Shown in pieces: positions 9,380-18,593 of a DNA stretch of 64,000 bases. A program made the translations under genes and the position numbers. Every line of letters begins with the position of its first letter. Position 1 is the first letter of the stretch. The DNA comes from Prolixibacteraceae bacterium. Lineage in GTDB: Bacteria > Bacteroidota > Bacteroidia > Bacteroidales > Prolixibacteraceae. The notes below the pieces were generated by a model that did no database searches, was not told the origin of the DNA, and saw only the letters and a list, made by a program, of their open reading frames with translations. The stretch covers positions 1-64,000 of the forward strand of contig JALNYZ010000007.1 of assembly GCA_023229575.1 (NCBI GenBank), read 5' to 3'.

Positions 9380-10448
9380 GAGAATTTTCAGAAATTATTT
9401 TCTTTGTGGTTTCTAAATATGCACTTCCCCATATTTGAGAAGGTTCCAAAGTATTTCCTTCTGCCCATTCGTTCCAGGATTTAATAAAAACAATTTTCTG
9501 CTCTTTCACTGAAACCAGATTAATTGCTTTACTTAAATATTTTCCATATAAATCAGGCGAGGAATTTTGAAGTACCAAACCTTTTATACCAGCCCTTGGA
9601 GTATTATCCCAATTTGGAATGACCAAAGGAAACTCCTGTTTATGTAAAGGACGATTCAATACTGATTTGACTACATTTTCATATTGATATACCTCTGGAG
9701 TCCTTGAATTGATAAGTTGTTTTAAACTCTGACCAGTTAAGAGATAGATTCCTTTTTCAAATAGTGTTTTAAACCTCACCTTATCTGGAATTATAGGTCC
9801 GGTATTTACAAATGCATCAAACCCTGATTTAATACATTCTTCGCTACCTATGCCAACAAAATAGAACTCAATACCTTGCCGTAAACCTAATTCACGCCAC
9901 AGATCGATAAATTTATTAGCATCCGGAATTAAAAGTGGCCTGTAAATTAAAAAAAGTAATTTGTCTTTTACCTTTATATACCGATCATCCTGAAAATAAG
10001 GTAAGCAATCCTGAAAGTAATCTATGTAATCCTGATGACCTGGAAACAATTGCTCAATAAGGATTTTTGAATCCAATCCATGCCATCTTCCATTCCAGGA
10101 TTCGTTTGCCCAAGCAATACAAAATGGAAAATCAGGCTTTTTACTTATCAGAACCTCTTTTAAAGGTCTTTCTAATATTCGTTTTCCATTACCAAACCAA
10201 TAATGCCAGTATGCAAACCCATAAATCCCGGCTTCTTTAGCCAATTGGGCTTGCTCCTCTCTTACTTCGGGGACGCGTAAATCATAAAAACCAAGATCGG
10301 AGGGTAAAAAAGGCTGATCATGTCCTTTAAATAGTGGTTTTGCCTTTGCAACATTTGTCCATTCGGTAAATCCCTTTCCCCACCAATCATCGTTTTCGGG
10401 AATGGGGTGGTATTGCGGGAGGTAAAAGGAAATTATTTTTGGTAGCAT
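9372..10448 (-). CDS. WbsX-family (GH99-like) protein, copy 1
   Basis: A 358-residue protein of the WbsX family. These are proteins of O-antigen and capsule loci related to family 99 glycoside hydrolases (endo-alpha-mannosidase fold). Diagnostic segments are ISFYLPQYHPIPENDDWWG (residues 5-23), KGFTEWTNV, YGFAYWHYWF (about 72-81), ANESWNGRW and, near the end, SWNEWAEGNTLEPSQ with paired acidic residues. WbsX proteins are often called glycosyltransferases by context, but the GH99 relation allows hydrolysis or transglycosylation. It lies 7 bp after the paralogue at 10456. No signal peptide is present, so it is probably cytoplasmic. Confidence 0.85.
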   Translation of the reverse strand: MLPKIISFYLPQYHPIPENDDWWGKGFTEWTNVAKAKPLFKGHDQPFLPSDLGFYDLRVPEVREEQAQLAKEAGIYGFAYWHYWFGNGKRILERPLKEVLISKKPDFPFCIAWANESWNGRWHGLDSKILIEQLFPGHQDYIDYFQDCLPYFQDDRYIKVKDKLLFLIYRPLLIPDANKFIDLWRELGLRQGIEFYFVGIGSEECIKSGFDAFVNTGPIIPDKVRFKTLFEKGIYLLTGQSLKQLINSRTPEVYQYENVVKSVLNRPLHKQEFPLVIPNWDNTPRAGIKGLVLQNSSPDLYGKYLSKAINLVSVKEQKIVFIKSWNEWAEGNTLEPSQIWGSAYLETTKKIISENSHE

Positions 10449-10455
10449 ATAAATT

Positions 10456-11586
10456 TTAGCTGTTTGATAAGACTTTTTTAATTTTTTCCAAATATTCTAT
10501 ACCCCATTTTTGACAAGGTTCGAGATGATTACCTTCTGCCCATTCATTCCAAGCATTAATGAAAATAAAATTTTCTTCTTTCGAATAGGGCATAAAATCT
10601 CTTTTAATATTCTTTAACCATTTTTCAAACAACTCAGGGGTTGAGTTCTTTAGAATTAGGGCAGGATCATTTTTTCTTCTTGCGGTATTATCCCAGCCTG
10701 GGACGATGCTTGGGTATATTTTGTAAGGTAAATCCTTTAAAGATTTCAGATTGTCAACCATATGCTGATAATGTAACTGATTGTATTGTGCTGAAAATAT
10801 CTTTTCCTTTTTAAATATTCGTTTAAAAAGATAAATTAGTGCTTTATGTGTAATCTTGAGATTATTTTGCCTACTAAGGGCAATTTCTTGAAAAATATCA
10901 TTCCGTCTGATTCCAAATGGTTCAAAGTCAATTACTGCATCAAATCCTTCAAGAGGATTTTGCCATTCTTTTCTATAGCCAAATACCATATGACATAGAT
11001 ACAATTGTATACCATATTGAGCTGCAACTGAACGAAAGATTTTAGTGGTTTCCAGTGGATCAGGAAACAAATAGGGTTTGTAAACAATAAATAAATGTTT
11101 TCCGTCAATAGTTATGTAATTTTTGTTTGAAAAAACATTTTCACAAAGAAATATTATATGCTGACGATCATCAATAAAAGAATAGTTCTGTTTAATGATA
11201 ACCTGATTGTCTTCCCCGTCCCATTTTCTTGTCCAGTTTTCGTTAGCCCAGATATAACAAAACGGGAAAAGAGGCTTACCTGTTTTAAGCATATTGTCCA
11301 ATGGCGTTTCAAGCAACCGTTTGCCATTAAACCAATAATGGTAAAAAGCAAAACCATAAATACCGTATTCTTTGGCCATAGCTACTTGGCGAACCAAAAC
11401 TTTTGGGTCGCTTAAATCATAATATCCCACATCTTCGTGTGGTATGTGCGGTTGGTAATGTCCTTTAAAAAGTGGTTTTGCTTTTCTTACATTCGTCCAT
11501 TCGGTAAATCCTTTACCCCAGGCTTTGTCGTTTTCAGGAATGGTATGGAATTGAGGGAGATAAATAGCAAGAGTTCTATGATCCAT
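10456..11586 (-). CDS. WbsX-family (GH99-like) protein, copy 2
   Basis: A 376-residue paralogue of the preceding WbsX protein with the same landmarks: LAIYLPQFHTIPENDKAWG at the N-terminus, KGFTEWTNV, YGFAFYHYWF, ANENWTRKWDG and NAWNEWAEGNHLEPCQ near the C-terminus. A longer central part (about residues 190-280) distinguishes it from copy 1, so the two probably act on different linkages. The methyltransferase gene lies 11 bp upstream. The reaction is unproven for the family; transfer or trimming during chain assembly is inferred from the neighbours. Confidence 0.85.
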   Translation of the reverse strand: MDHRTLAIYLPQFHTIPENDKAWGKGFTEWTNVRKAKPLFKGHYQPHIPHEDVGYYDLSDPKVLVRQVAMAKEYGIYGFAFYHYWFNGKRLLETPLDNMLKTGKPLFPFCYIWANENWTRKWDGEDNQVIIKQNYSFIDDRQHIIFLCENVFSNKNYITIDGKHLFIVYKPYLFPDPLETTKIFRSVAAQYGIQLYLCHMVFGYRKEWQNPLEGFDAVIDFEPFGIRRNDIFQEIALSRQNNLKITHKALIYLFKRIFKKEKIFSAQYNQLHYQHMVDNLKSLKDLPYKIYPSIVPGWDNTARRKNDPALILKNSTPELFEKWLKNIKRDFMPYSKEENFIFINAWNEWAEGNHLEPCQKWGIEYLEKIKKVLSNS

Positions 11587-11597
11587 ATTCTATCAAC

Positions 11598-12326
11598 TTA
11601 TGGAAGTGTTACTTTTATTACAAATTGACAACCAAATAAACCAGAAGATATTTTAGCAAGTAATCTAACAATCCGTTTAGAAACATGAAGAGGCAACCAA
11701 CGCCATGGTATTCTAACTTTGTAATCTGGTAAATTAATATTTATTGTATAGTCAATTTTTTCAATCTTAAATCCTATAGTTTGAAAAAAACTTTGTATTG
11801 TTTTTCGAGTAAACCAGCGGAGGTGAGTCGCATCCATTATTCCACAATCCTGATAGTTGAAATTTCCAAATAATAGATCAATACGAACAAACCAATGTGC
11901 TACATTAGGAACAGAGGCGATTATTGATCCATTTTCTTTCAATCCTTTTTTTGCAATTTTTAATATTTCAGAGGGATTTTCTAGATGCTCAAGAACGTCA
12001 GCAAAAATAATGTAGTCAAATTGACCATGTTCTTTAAAAAAAGATTCAGTTAAAAGATCATTATAAACCACAATATTCTTTTCCAAAGCTTTTTTAACCC
12101 TTTCTTCATCAGGCTCTATGCCAATGACGTCTGCATTTGTGTATTCTTTGAGAATTTCAGCAATAACGCCAGTTCCGCAACCAACATCAAGAACTTTAGA
12201 ATTGGGTTTAATTAGTTTTGTTATTTTCATAGCAACATCGTCTACATCAGTTGATCTGAAATCATATCTTAAATGATTTGGCTTTTTATTCAAAAAACCG
12301 ATTGAATTTTTGTCTGGAGATTCCAT
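11598..12326 (-). CDS. Class I SAM-dependent methyltransferase
   Basis: A 242-residue methyltransferase with a clear motif I (VLDVGCGTGVIAEIL, about 46-60), an acidic motif II (VIGIEPDEERV) and motif IV (DYIIFADVLEHLENP), as in the UbiG/Methyltransf_23 group. A C-terminal hydrophobic stretch is weak and probably not a membrane anchor. It sits between the WbsX genes and an unassigned capsule gene with gaps of 11 and 14 bp, so it is part of the same transcript. It is likely to methylate a sugar hydroxyl or phosphate on the glycan; the acceptor is not predictable. Confidence 0.85.
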   Translation of the reverse strand: MESPDKNSIGFLNKKPNHLRYDFRSTDVDDVAMKITKLIKPNSKVLDVGCGTGVIAEILKEYTNADVIGIEPDEERVKKALEKNIVVYNDLLTESFFKEHGQFDYIIFADVLEHLENPSEILKIAKKGLKENGSIIASVPNVAHWFVRIDLLFGNFNYQDCGIMDATHLRWFTRKTIQSFFQTIGFKIEKIDYTININLPDYKVRIPWRWLPLHVSKRIVRLLAKISSGLFGCQFVIKVTLP

Positions 12327-12340
12327 AAGTTACTTACATT

Positions 12341-13636
12341 TCAAGTTTGAAAAAACTTCAAAACAAATTTTTTGATAACTGGTTTGTATATTGTATTAAC
12401 ATGACAACGCTGGTTTTCCCATGTATATAAATCGTGCATTTTGGTATTTCTTTCAAAATTCCTGTCTGCATCATGTTTTTTTAACCCATTATCATATAAG
12501 TGATATAATAATGTGCTTTTCATTACTCTATAATAATACCATGGATTCCACTTAAAGGAATACTTTATTTTGGGGGTAAGTTTGTTTATTTCAGTAGCAA
12601 GCCTATATGTAGCATTCCCATCCATTGTTCCTGCAAATAAATCTTCTTCATTATAAGTATTAATCACTTTTTCACTTTCAATAATTTTAACGAAAGATTC
12701 ATAATCGTATGCAATATTTTCTTTACGCATATGATATGGTACAATATTGAGGTGCTTCTCAAGAAAAATAGAAACCGTAGGTTTGCACATCACCCATGCT
12801 TCAAATGATGCCGTACTATAAGTATGTATAATGTAATCAGAAACTGAAATACTTGGAGTTATAAATTCATTGTTTTCAAGGATCAGACACTTATCTGAAG
12901 AAAAATTATCAGCAAAAAAACTTGAACAATCCCACGGATGTTTTTTAATAATCAAGATTTCACTGTTATTTAAATTTTCATCGATAAATCTTTTTAAAAT
13001 TTTTGAAGTGTGTGTTAATAAATCCATTGTTCTTCGCTGAAATTCTGTAATATCCCATTTTAATAAATCCTGTTCAGGGACTCCATCAAAAGCACCATCC
13101 AATAAAAAAGATGAAAGAAAAAGGTATTTCTTGTTGAACTTATTGAGTTTGTATTTTTCAATCAAATATTGATCCTCAATCTGTCGGAGCAAGGGATGAA
13201 AGCTAATATCTGTTCGGGGATAACCCAGAAATTTGTATTTTATCTTATTTTTGTTATGAATAGAACTATTATTTTGAATATATTCAAAATGCGGATAGAT
13301 TCCAATAGACTGTAAATCAATTATATACTGATTGGAATCTGAGGTATTATATGTTATTAGCATTTCAAAATTTTTCTTGTTAGTCACTGGTTCAGACGTA
13401 TTAATAACCAACAAAATGTTTTTTTCAGTACAGTATCTCCCATATTTATGGGTTGCAGATTCTGCAATTTGACCAGTTACCAATGCTTGAATTTTATGGA
13501 ATTCACAGAAAGAGAATGGATCGTTCCATCCAGCTTTTATCCAAACTTTATTACCTAAATGATTTAAAAATTCTGCTAGTAACAAAAGACCACGATAGTC
13601 TCTGATAAAATTGTCGTATAAAAGCAATATCCTCAT
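12341..13636 (-). CDS. Uncharacterised capsule-locus protein, possible GT-B fold
   Basis: 431 residues if started at the ATG at 13634-13636 (MRILLLYDNFIRDYRG); a longer frame to 13663 adds nine unconvincing residues. The N-terminus looks like a Rossmann strand and loop. Later segments such as LILKKHPW-like IIKKHPWDCSSF (about 250) and HTYSTASFEAWVMCKP (about 285-300) resemble the donor domain of CDP-glycerol-phosphotransferase-like or capsule GT-B proteins, where HxxS/T-x-S-xE lines the nucleotide pocket. I do not recognise the exact family. It is strongly AT-rich and lies in the AT-rich 12-20 kb part of the locus. A transferase is the best guess, not shown. Confidence 0.6.
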   Translation of the reverse strand: MRILLLYDNFIRDYRGLLLLAEFLNHLGNKVWIKAGWNDPFSFCEFHKIQALVTGQIAESATHKYGRYCTEKNILLVINTSEPVTNKKNFEMLITYNTSDSNQYIIDLQSIGIYPHFEYIQNNSSIHNKNKIKYKFLGYPRTDISFHPLLRQIEDQYLIEKYKLNKFNKKYLFLSSFLLDGAFDGVPEQDLLKWDITEFQRRTMDLLTHTSKILKRFIDENLNNSEILIIKKHPWDCSSFFADNFSSDKCLILENNEFITPSISVSDYIIHTYSTASFEAWVMCKPTVSIFLEKHLNIVPYHMRKENIAYDYESFVKIIESEKVINTYNEEDLFAGTMDGNATYRLATEINKLTPKIKYSFKWNPWYYYRVMKSTLLYHLYDNGLKKHDADRNFERNTKMHDLYTWENQRCHVNTIYKPVIKKFVLKFFQT

Positions 13637-13700
13637 TATTAATATTTGTAAAGCGTAATGCAAAAAGAAATCATTCTATATTGCGATATGATTTCTTTTT

Positions 13701-14843
13701 TTATATTGTTTTTACTAAAACCGGAATTCTATAGTATGTTGATATGATATCCACATCATTATATGAGTGATCTTTATTTCTTGTGGTAAAATAGAGCCAA
13801 TAAATGTCTTTTTTCTCAGAGCGAATCAGCCCCGGTGAAATACAAATAGATAATGGTGAACTAATTCCTCCTACTACGTTAAGAGTAATATCATTCATAA
13901 TTAGTTTTATATTTTGGAAATTGAATGATACCATTAATGCTATTTTAACCTTATTTGAAAACGGATCGAACATAGTCGGGAAGAAAAGGATGGTGCTGTC
14001 ATTTAATTGAGATGCAGCACTGTTATACGTATTGGTATAAGTTGAAAAACTTTCATCTGCTTTATAGAGTAGTGTATAGGGTTTAATAATTCTACCTGAG
14101 GTATCGGTTTCCAATGTATAGATAGAACGAATGTTATCATTGTACCAACCTCGGAGATAGAATAAATAATTATTTTGGAATGGAATACAAACGTTTTGAG
14201 TGTCAGCGAATCTGTCTATGAACAGGTGGGCATTGTTCCAATTAATTCCATCTTTAGATTTAGCCAAGAATAATCTTTCTTGTGGAGAGATCAATGGATT
14301 TCGTCTAAGAAAGATCATTTTAAATGGATAGGTATGATCATTCATATCTAAAAAAACTGATGGTGCGTGATTACCCAATCCCCTAACGCCAGAGTAAATT
14401 ATATTATTAGGTAATGGATAATTTTCATTTTCACTTAATGGTTCTATCCAATTTTTACCGTCATAGGAATAAGCGTAACAAACATAGCTTTTGAAATCTC
14501 CAAACTGATCATATGACTCGTACCACATTTTCCAAAGACTATCAGTTTTAATAACTGTAAAATAATTAATAAGGATTTTTTCCCATGGATTTTTTTGGGT
14601 TAATACTTCTTCGACACGGGTCGTGAAAAAGAATATTTTCAATTTACCATAGGATATTGTGTCAGTAGAAAGCGGATTTTGATAATTGGAAGTATCTCTG
14701 AGTTGGGAAGAATGAATGTTTAATATAGAATCAACGGGATTCAAACTATATGACAAGTCATGTAGTCCATCTTTCTTTGTGCAACCCACCAATATTGTGA
14801 TTGCCAATAGTGAATTGAATAATTTCTGTTGAAATTCTTTCAT
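13701..14843 (-). CDS. Lipoprotein with beta-propeller hydrolase-like fold
   Basis: A 380-residue exported protein. The N-terminus has a hydrophobic stretch ending in the lipobox LVGC (Cys about residue 21), so it should be lipidated and face the periplasm or cell surface. The mature part has repeated YSYDGKNW and SKDGINWNN blades, as in five-bladed propeller proteins related to GH43/GH32 glycosidases. No complete catalytic triad could be identified. It is the only clearly secreted product in this part of the locus, so it may trim or bind the finished glycan. Its 3' end is 38 bp from the end of the preceding frame and it precedes a 262-bp gap. Confidence 0.65.
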   Translation of the reverse strand: MKEFQQKLFNSLLAITILVGCTKKDGLHDLSYSLNPVDSILNIHSSQLRDTSNYQNPLSTDTISYGKLKIFFFTTRVEEVLTQKNPWEKILINYFTVIKTDSLWKMWYESYDQFGDFKSYVCYAYSYDGKNWIEPLSENENYPLPNNIIYSGVRGLGNHAPSVFLDMNDHTYPFKMIFLRRNPLISPQERLFLAKSKDGINWNNAHLFIDRFADTQNVCIPFQNNYLFYLRGWYNDNIRSIYTLETDTSGRIIKPYTLLYKADESFSTYTNTYNSAASQLNDSTILFFPTMFDPFSNKVKIALMVSFNFQNIKLIMNDITLNVVGGISSPLSICISPGLIRSEKKDIYWLYFTTRNKDHSYNDVDIISTYYRIPVLVKTI

Positions 14844-14926
14844 GTTTTCTGCTTAACAAATCCTAAAAGAATCATTTTTATACTTGAAATTTAATACTGA
14901 GAGCTGAAAAATTTAAAAGGGAATTT

Positions 14927-15097
14927 CACTAGCGTTGCTTTGCTGTTGAAGAAAAAATTCTGGAACCCGCTGGTAATGAGAATATCAGAAGTTAATCCGT
15001 AAGCAATGATTTGAAATTATTTTGCAGCTTCTGTTTTTATAACTCATTGATTAATAGCGCTACAATTTTCCATTTTTGTGAAGAGGCAACGCTAGTG
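14927..15097. repeat. 12-bp inverted repeat flanking a 147-bp spacer
   Basis: CACTAGCGTTGC at 14927-14938 is matched exactly by its reverse complement GCAACGCTAGTG at 15086-15097. Both sit next to GGGAATTT or GGAATTT. The spacer has no reading frame. This fills most of the 262-bp gap between the lipoprotein and PIG-L genes. It could be a small non-autonomous element or a long-range hairpin; no target duplication was recognised. Confidence 0.5.
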
Positions 15098-15104
15098 AGG
15101 GAAT

Positions 15105-15821
15105 TTATATTTTTTGAATATTACGAATAAGACAAAAAACTTCAGCATATTTACATCCTACTGTAATTCCCCATCGTTGTGCTTGTATCTTTAATGCTTC
15201 AGGTGATCTTGGGTGCGGGTAGGGACGTTTTTCAAGTTCATAAGACTCCATCCCCTTAATTTTCGCCATTAAATTTTCTTCTGATACTTCAAAAAATAGA
15301 TTTGGTATAAAATTCTTTGGATCAGTTGAAGCGCGCCATTCTGTGCCTGAAGGTGTTTCAAAAGTGATAATTGTTTTTACTGATTCTTGCTTCATAGGTC
15401 TACAGGCTGTTATTACCGCTTCAAACGACCGTTGGTGATCAATATTTAAATCACCACCATGGTGAGTGAAGATTGTATCTGGATTGAAGGTTTGCTTTTC
15501 TTTCTCTATTACCTTAATAATATCGAGCAGAGCAACTGTATCAAAGCGATTATCCGGGAAATCGAACGTTTTTACACTCTGATAACCTATAACATTTTGA
15601 GCTTTTATTATATTCTTTTTGTGGGTATTAAGTTCAATTTGCCATTTCTGTAAATCCCTATTGTCTGAGCGGGAGGTAATACCCTCTCCCAATATGATAA
15701 CATGTGTTTTAACTTGAAATTCATTTATTAGGCGATGCATAATCGCTCCCAAACCTAGCAGTTCATCATCAGGATGAGCTACGACAATCATTATTTTTTT
15801 ATTTCTTAATGATTCTAGCAT
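15105..15821 (-). CDS. PIG-L family N-deacetylase
   Basis: A 238-residue LmbE/PIG-L zinc-dependent deacetylase. The metal-binding and catalytic motif AHPDDELLG is at residues 15-23, and the second motif THHGGDLNIDHQ near 113-124 supplies the distal His ligand. Family members remove acyl groups from GlcNAc-type sugars or related substrates. It is 3 bp downstream of pseI, so it probably acts on a pseudaminate-related sugar or on the finished residue, for example exposing an amine that the adjacent GNAT or ACP system re-acylates. That role is inference; the fold and chemistry are well supported. Confidence 0.88.
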   Translation of the reverse strand: MLESLRNKKIMIVVAHPDDELLGLGAIMHRLINEFQVKTHVIILGEGITSRSDNRDLQKWQIELNTHKKNIIKAQNVIGYQSVKTFDFPDNRFDTVALLDIIKVIEKEKQTFNPDTIFTHHGGDLNIDHQRSFEAVITACRPMKQESVKTIITFETPSGTEWRASTDPKNFIPNLFFEVSEENLMAKIKGMESYELEKRPYPHPRSPEALKIQAQRWGITVGCKYAEVFCLIRNIQKI

Positions 15822-15824
15822 CTT

Positions 15825-16877
15825 CTATTCACTTATTAAATCCCATGTTAACCGAGTTCCTCTTTCTATATTAGCTCTGGCTGTTTTTCCAACTATGTCA
15901 TAGTAATATTTCGGCTTTATTCCATATCCTGGCCTTATTGATCTGAAATTTTGGTCTGTAAATACCTCTCCTTTTTTTACATCTTGCACTACATACAACG
16001 ATCTTGCAAATTGACGACTTAATTCAACTTTTTCTGAAATTGCGATTTCAGATTTCCCCAAAGCTTGTTCAAGATCTCTTACACTATTAACCATGCTTTT
16101 AAATTCCTCAGGTTGCAAGGAGAAGGCGGCATCTGGTCCACCTAACATCCGATCAAGAATAAAATGTTTTTCAATTACTTTAGCACCTAAAGCAACTGCA
16201 CCCAATGGAACTGAAGTGCATAAAGTATGATCTGATAAGCCTACATGGCAATTGAATTCATTCCTTATGGTTGGTATCATATTTAGGTTAACTTCAGCTA
16301 ATGGTGTAGGATATGCAGATGTGCATTTTAATAAAACTATTTGATCATTCCCTTCTGAAAGGCAAGCGTGGACTGCATCTTTAATGTCATCCAATGTTGC
16401 AATACCTGTTGAAATTATCATTGGTTTATGTTTCGAAGCAGCATATTTTATAAGTGGAATGTCTGTAATTTCAAATGAGGCAATTTTAAATGCTGGTACA
16501 TTTAATTTTTCTAGGAAATCGATAGCCTCAAAGTCGAAAGGAGAACTAAAGAAAACCATTCCTAGATCTTCAACAAGCCTCTTAAGTGGTTCATGCCAAT
16601 CCCAAGGGGTGTTAGTTTCTTTATAAAGATCAAATAATGCTCGACCATCCCACGCTGTACCACCTCCAACAATAAAATCAGGTTTAGTACAATCAAGTGT
16701 GATGGATTCAGGTCTAGCAGTCTGAAGTTTAACACAGTCAGCCCCAGCTTCTTTCATTTTTTGTATTGTTTTAACTGCAATATCATAATCATGAAGATGA
16801 TTTGCCGATAATTCAGCAATTATGAAACATGGTTTGTCCATGCCAACTAAGTTATTGCCAAGTTTAATATCTCTCAT
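15825..16877 (-). CDS. pseI: Pseudaminic acid synthase
   Basis: A 350-residue NeuB-family enzyme that condenses phosphoenolpyruvate with the 6-deoxy-altrose derivative released by PseG to form a pseudaminic acid. A TIM-barrel domain carries IIAELSANH, KLQTARPESITLDC, GTAWDGRALFDLY and the substrate loop HVGLSDHT. The C-terminal SAF (antifreeze-like) domain starts near residue 285 with FARSLYVVQDVKKGE. The WDGxxLxDLY and TPWDWH segments favour PseI over sialic acid or legionaminic acid synthases. It is followed closely by the PIG-L gene and preceded by the GNAT gene. Length is normal. Confidence 0.93.
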   Translation of the reverse strand: MRDIKLGNNLVGMDKPCFIIAELSANHLHDYDIAVKTIQKMKEAGADCVKLQTARPESITLDCTKPDFIVGGGTAWDGRALFDLYKETNTPWDWHEPLKRLVEDLGMVFFSSPFDFEAIDFLEKLNVPAFKIASFEITDIPLIKYAASKHKPMIISTGIATLDDIKDAVHACLSEGNDQIVLLKCTSAYPTPLAEVNLNMIPTIRNEFNCHVGLSDHTLCTSVPLGAVALGAKVIEKHFILDRMLGGPDAAFSLQPEEFKSMVNSVRDLEQALGKSEIAISEKVELSRQFARSLYVVQDVKKGEVFTDQNFRSIRPGYGIKPKYYYDIVGKTARANIERGTRLTWDLISE

Positions 16878-16897
16878 ATAATAATTGATTTTTGTGA

Positions 16898-17863
16898 CTA
16901 AAACGCATCAGAATCCCCCATGCATATGCTCCAATTATTGACATCTTGTAGTAGGCTTTGATTATCTAAAGCCTTTTTACTAAGTATTTTAATACCAAAA
17001 AAAGTATCGAAACCAACTTGAGTATAACCTTTTTGTATTAAAAGATACGAAAAATATTTCGTAATTGGCCACAAAACTGATACTGTTGCTTGTTTTGAGA
17101 ATTTTTTTTCAAAATCATCAATTAAATTAGATAAATGCTCATCTGAATGAATGATATAATCTATTATATGAATCTTCACCTCCTCACCCACAAATTTCTT
17201 TGTCACTATAATACCTATTGTCTCTCCTTCTTTTCTTAAAAGCCAACTTTGATACAATTTTTGAGGATGTTTAATATAGCGATTTAGAAAATAGGACAAC
17301 GATTTGGAGAATGAAATTTTACCAGATAAATTTTGGATTTCTAATAACTCATTAATAATAAAATATTTTTCAAAATCGTTTTCATCTACAATATCCCAAT
17401 CAAATTTTAATAGTTCTGAATTAGGCATAGTTAAGGGCTTGACAAATGCATTAAATAATGATATTTTCTTCCAATGTTCAATTTTTTCTTGTATTAGTCT
17501 AAAATTGGTATTGGGGAAGCCGTAAATAAAATCATATTTTTTTAATTCTGCAATTTTATAAGCCATGCTTGTGATTGAAAAAATTGATACTAAATTGCGA
17601 TAGTTTGGATCTATAAATGCATGAATCCCTAAGCCGCACTTAAATTCAATTTCATCTTTTATTTTACAAATTCTAGGTAGAATGGCATAATGTCCTATTA
17701 TCTCTCCTTCGATTTCGGCCACAACTATAATTGATTTTTCTTCAGCGAGCAATCTATTGATCCATACCCAAAATGAAGCATCGCGTTTGTAATGAGTATA
17801 CTTTGAAAATAAGTGATGAATTTTTGTTGCATCACCTATTTGATATTCTCTAATATTTACCAT
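16898..17863 (-). CDS. GNAT-like N-acyltransferase
   Basis: 321 residues from the ATG at 17861-17863 (MVNIREYQIGDATKIHHLF), which leaves a 1-bp gap to the SDR gene; a longer frame to 17887 overlaps it by 23 bp. The N-terminal half is a GNAT fold (IIVVAEIEGEIIGHYAILP, GLGIHAFIDPNYRNLV as the acyl-donor loop). The second half may be a degenerate GNAT copy (LLRKEGETIGIIVTKK). It is nearly twice as long as canonical PseH. It could replace PseH, or use acyl-ACP made by the adjacent ligase and carrier protein. The donor and acceptor are inferred from context only. Confidence 0.72.
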   Translation of the reverse strand: MVNIREYQIGDATKIHHLFSKYTHYKRDASFWVWINRLLAEEKSIIVVAEIEGEIIGHYAILPRICKIKDEIEFKCGLGIHAFIDPNYRNLVSIFSITSMAYKIAELKKYDFIYGFPNTNFRLIQEKIEHWKKISLFNAFVKPLTMPNSELLKFDWDIVDENDFEKYFIINELLEIQNLSGKISFSKSLSYFLNRYIKHPQKLYQSWLLRKEGETIGIIVTKKFVGEEVKIHIIDYIIHSDEHLSNLIDDFEKKFSKQATVSVLWPITKYFSYLLIQKGYTQVGFDTFFGIKILSKKALDNQSLLQDVNNWSICMGDSDAF

Positions 17864-17864
17864 T

Positions 17865-18593
17865 TTAAATTGTTCCTGAATCGACAAATATATTTTGTCC
17901 TGTTATTGAATCAGCTTTTTCACTTAGTAAGAAAACAACAGTTTCAGCTACACTTTCTAATGAAGTTGATTTTTTCAAGGAAGTACGATTGTAAATTCTG
18001 GTTTTTTGATCCTCCTTAAGTATTTTGCTCATATCCGTTTCCATAAATCCGGCAACAATACAATTTGATCTGATTCCAAGCTCCCCCCATTCCCTCGCCG
18101 TGTTCTTAGAAAAAGCTTCAATTGCTCCTTTTGTTGCCGCATACATTGAAAGTCCCTTATATCCGGTATGTACACTAACTGAGGATATATGAATTATACT
18201 ACCTGTAACACGATTGTATATCATATTCCTAATACAATATTTTGTAAGAACCATTGGACAATACACATTGACCTGAAACATATTATCCAATTTTTCGATA
18301 TTAAGATTTGTAATGATATCATCATAGGCTATTGCGGCATTATTTACATATCCGTGAATGGGTATTTTATTATTTATAAATTCCTTGAAAATAATTTTAT
18401 TTAGATCCAAATTTTTATTTCCAAGGTCTACTGATTTCCATAAAATCTGCTCAGGAAGTTTTAATCTAAGTTGCTCAAATTCATCAGTTTTTGAGCGACT
18501 AATTCCATAGACTGTATAGCCCTGATTTATTGCGACTTCAGCAATTATTAGACCTAGCCCCTTAGAGACTCCTGTTATAAGGATATTTTTCAT
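17865..18593 (-). CDS. SDR-family oxidoreductase (FabG-like)
   Basis: A 242-residue classical short-chain dehydrogenase. The TGVSKGLG NAD(P)-binding loop is at residues 7-14, NNAA near 88 and the catalytic Ser with YAATK near 145-155. The C-terminal FVDSGTI is typical. FabG relatives reduce 3-oxoacyl-ACP. The ligase gene upstream ends 4 bp inside its start (ATGA-type overlap) and an ACP gene follows that ligase, so reduction of an ACP-bound 3-oxo acyl group is plausible. Reduction of a sugar intermediate is the alternative. Confidence 0.85.
   Translation of the reverse strand: MKNILITGVSKGLGLIIAEVAINQGYTVYGISRSKTDEFEQLRLKLPEQILWKSVDLGNKNLDLNKIIFKEFINNKIPIHGYVNNAAIAYDDIITNLNIEKLDNMFQVNVYCPMVLTKYCIRNMIYNRVTGSIIHISSVSVHTGYKGLSMYAATKGAIEAFSKNTAREWGELGIRSNCIVAGFMETDMSKILKEDQKTRIYNRTSLKKSTSLESVAETVVFLLSEKADSITGQNIFVDSGTI

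Noticed and set aside
16898..17887. Calling the GNAT gene pseH
   Set aside because: It is nearly twice the size of PseH and not placed between pseC and pseG; context allows but sequence does not show PseH.
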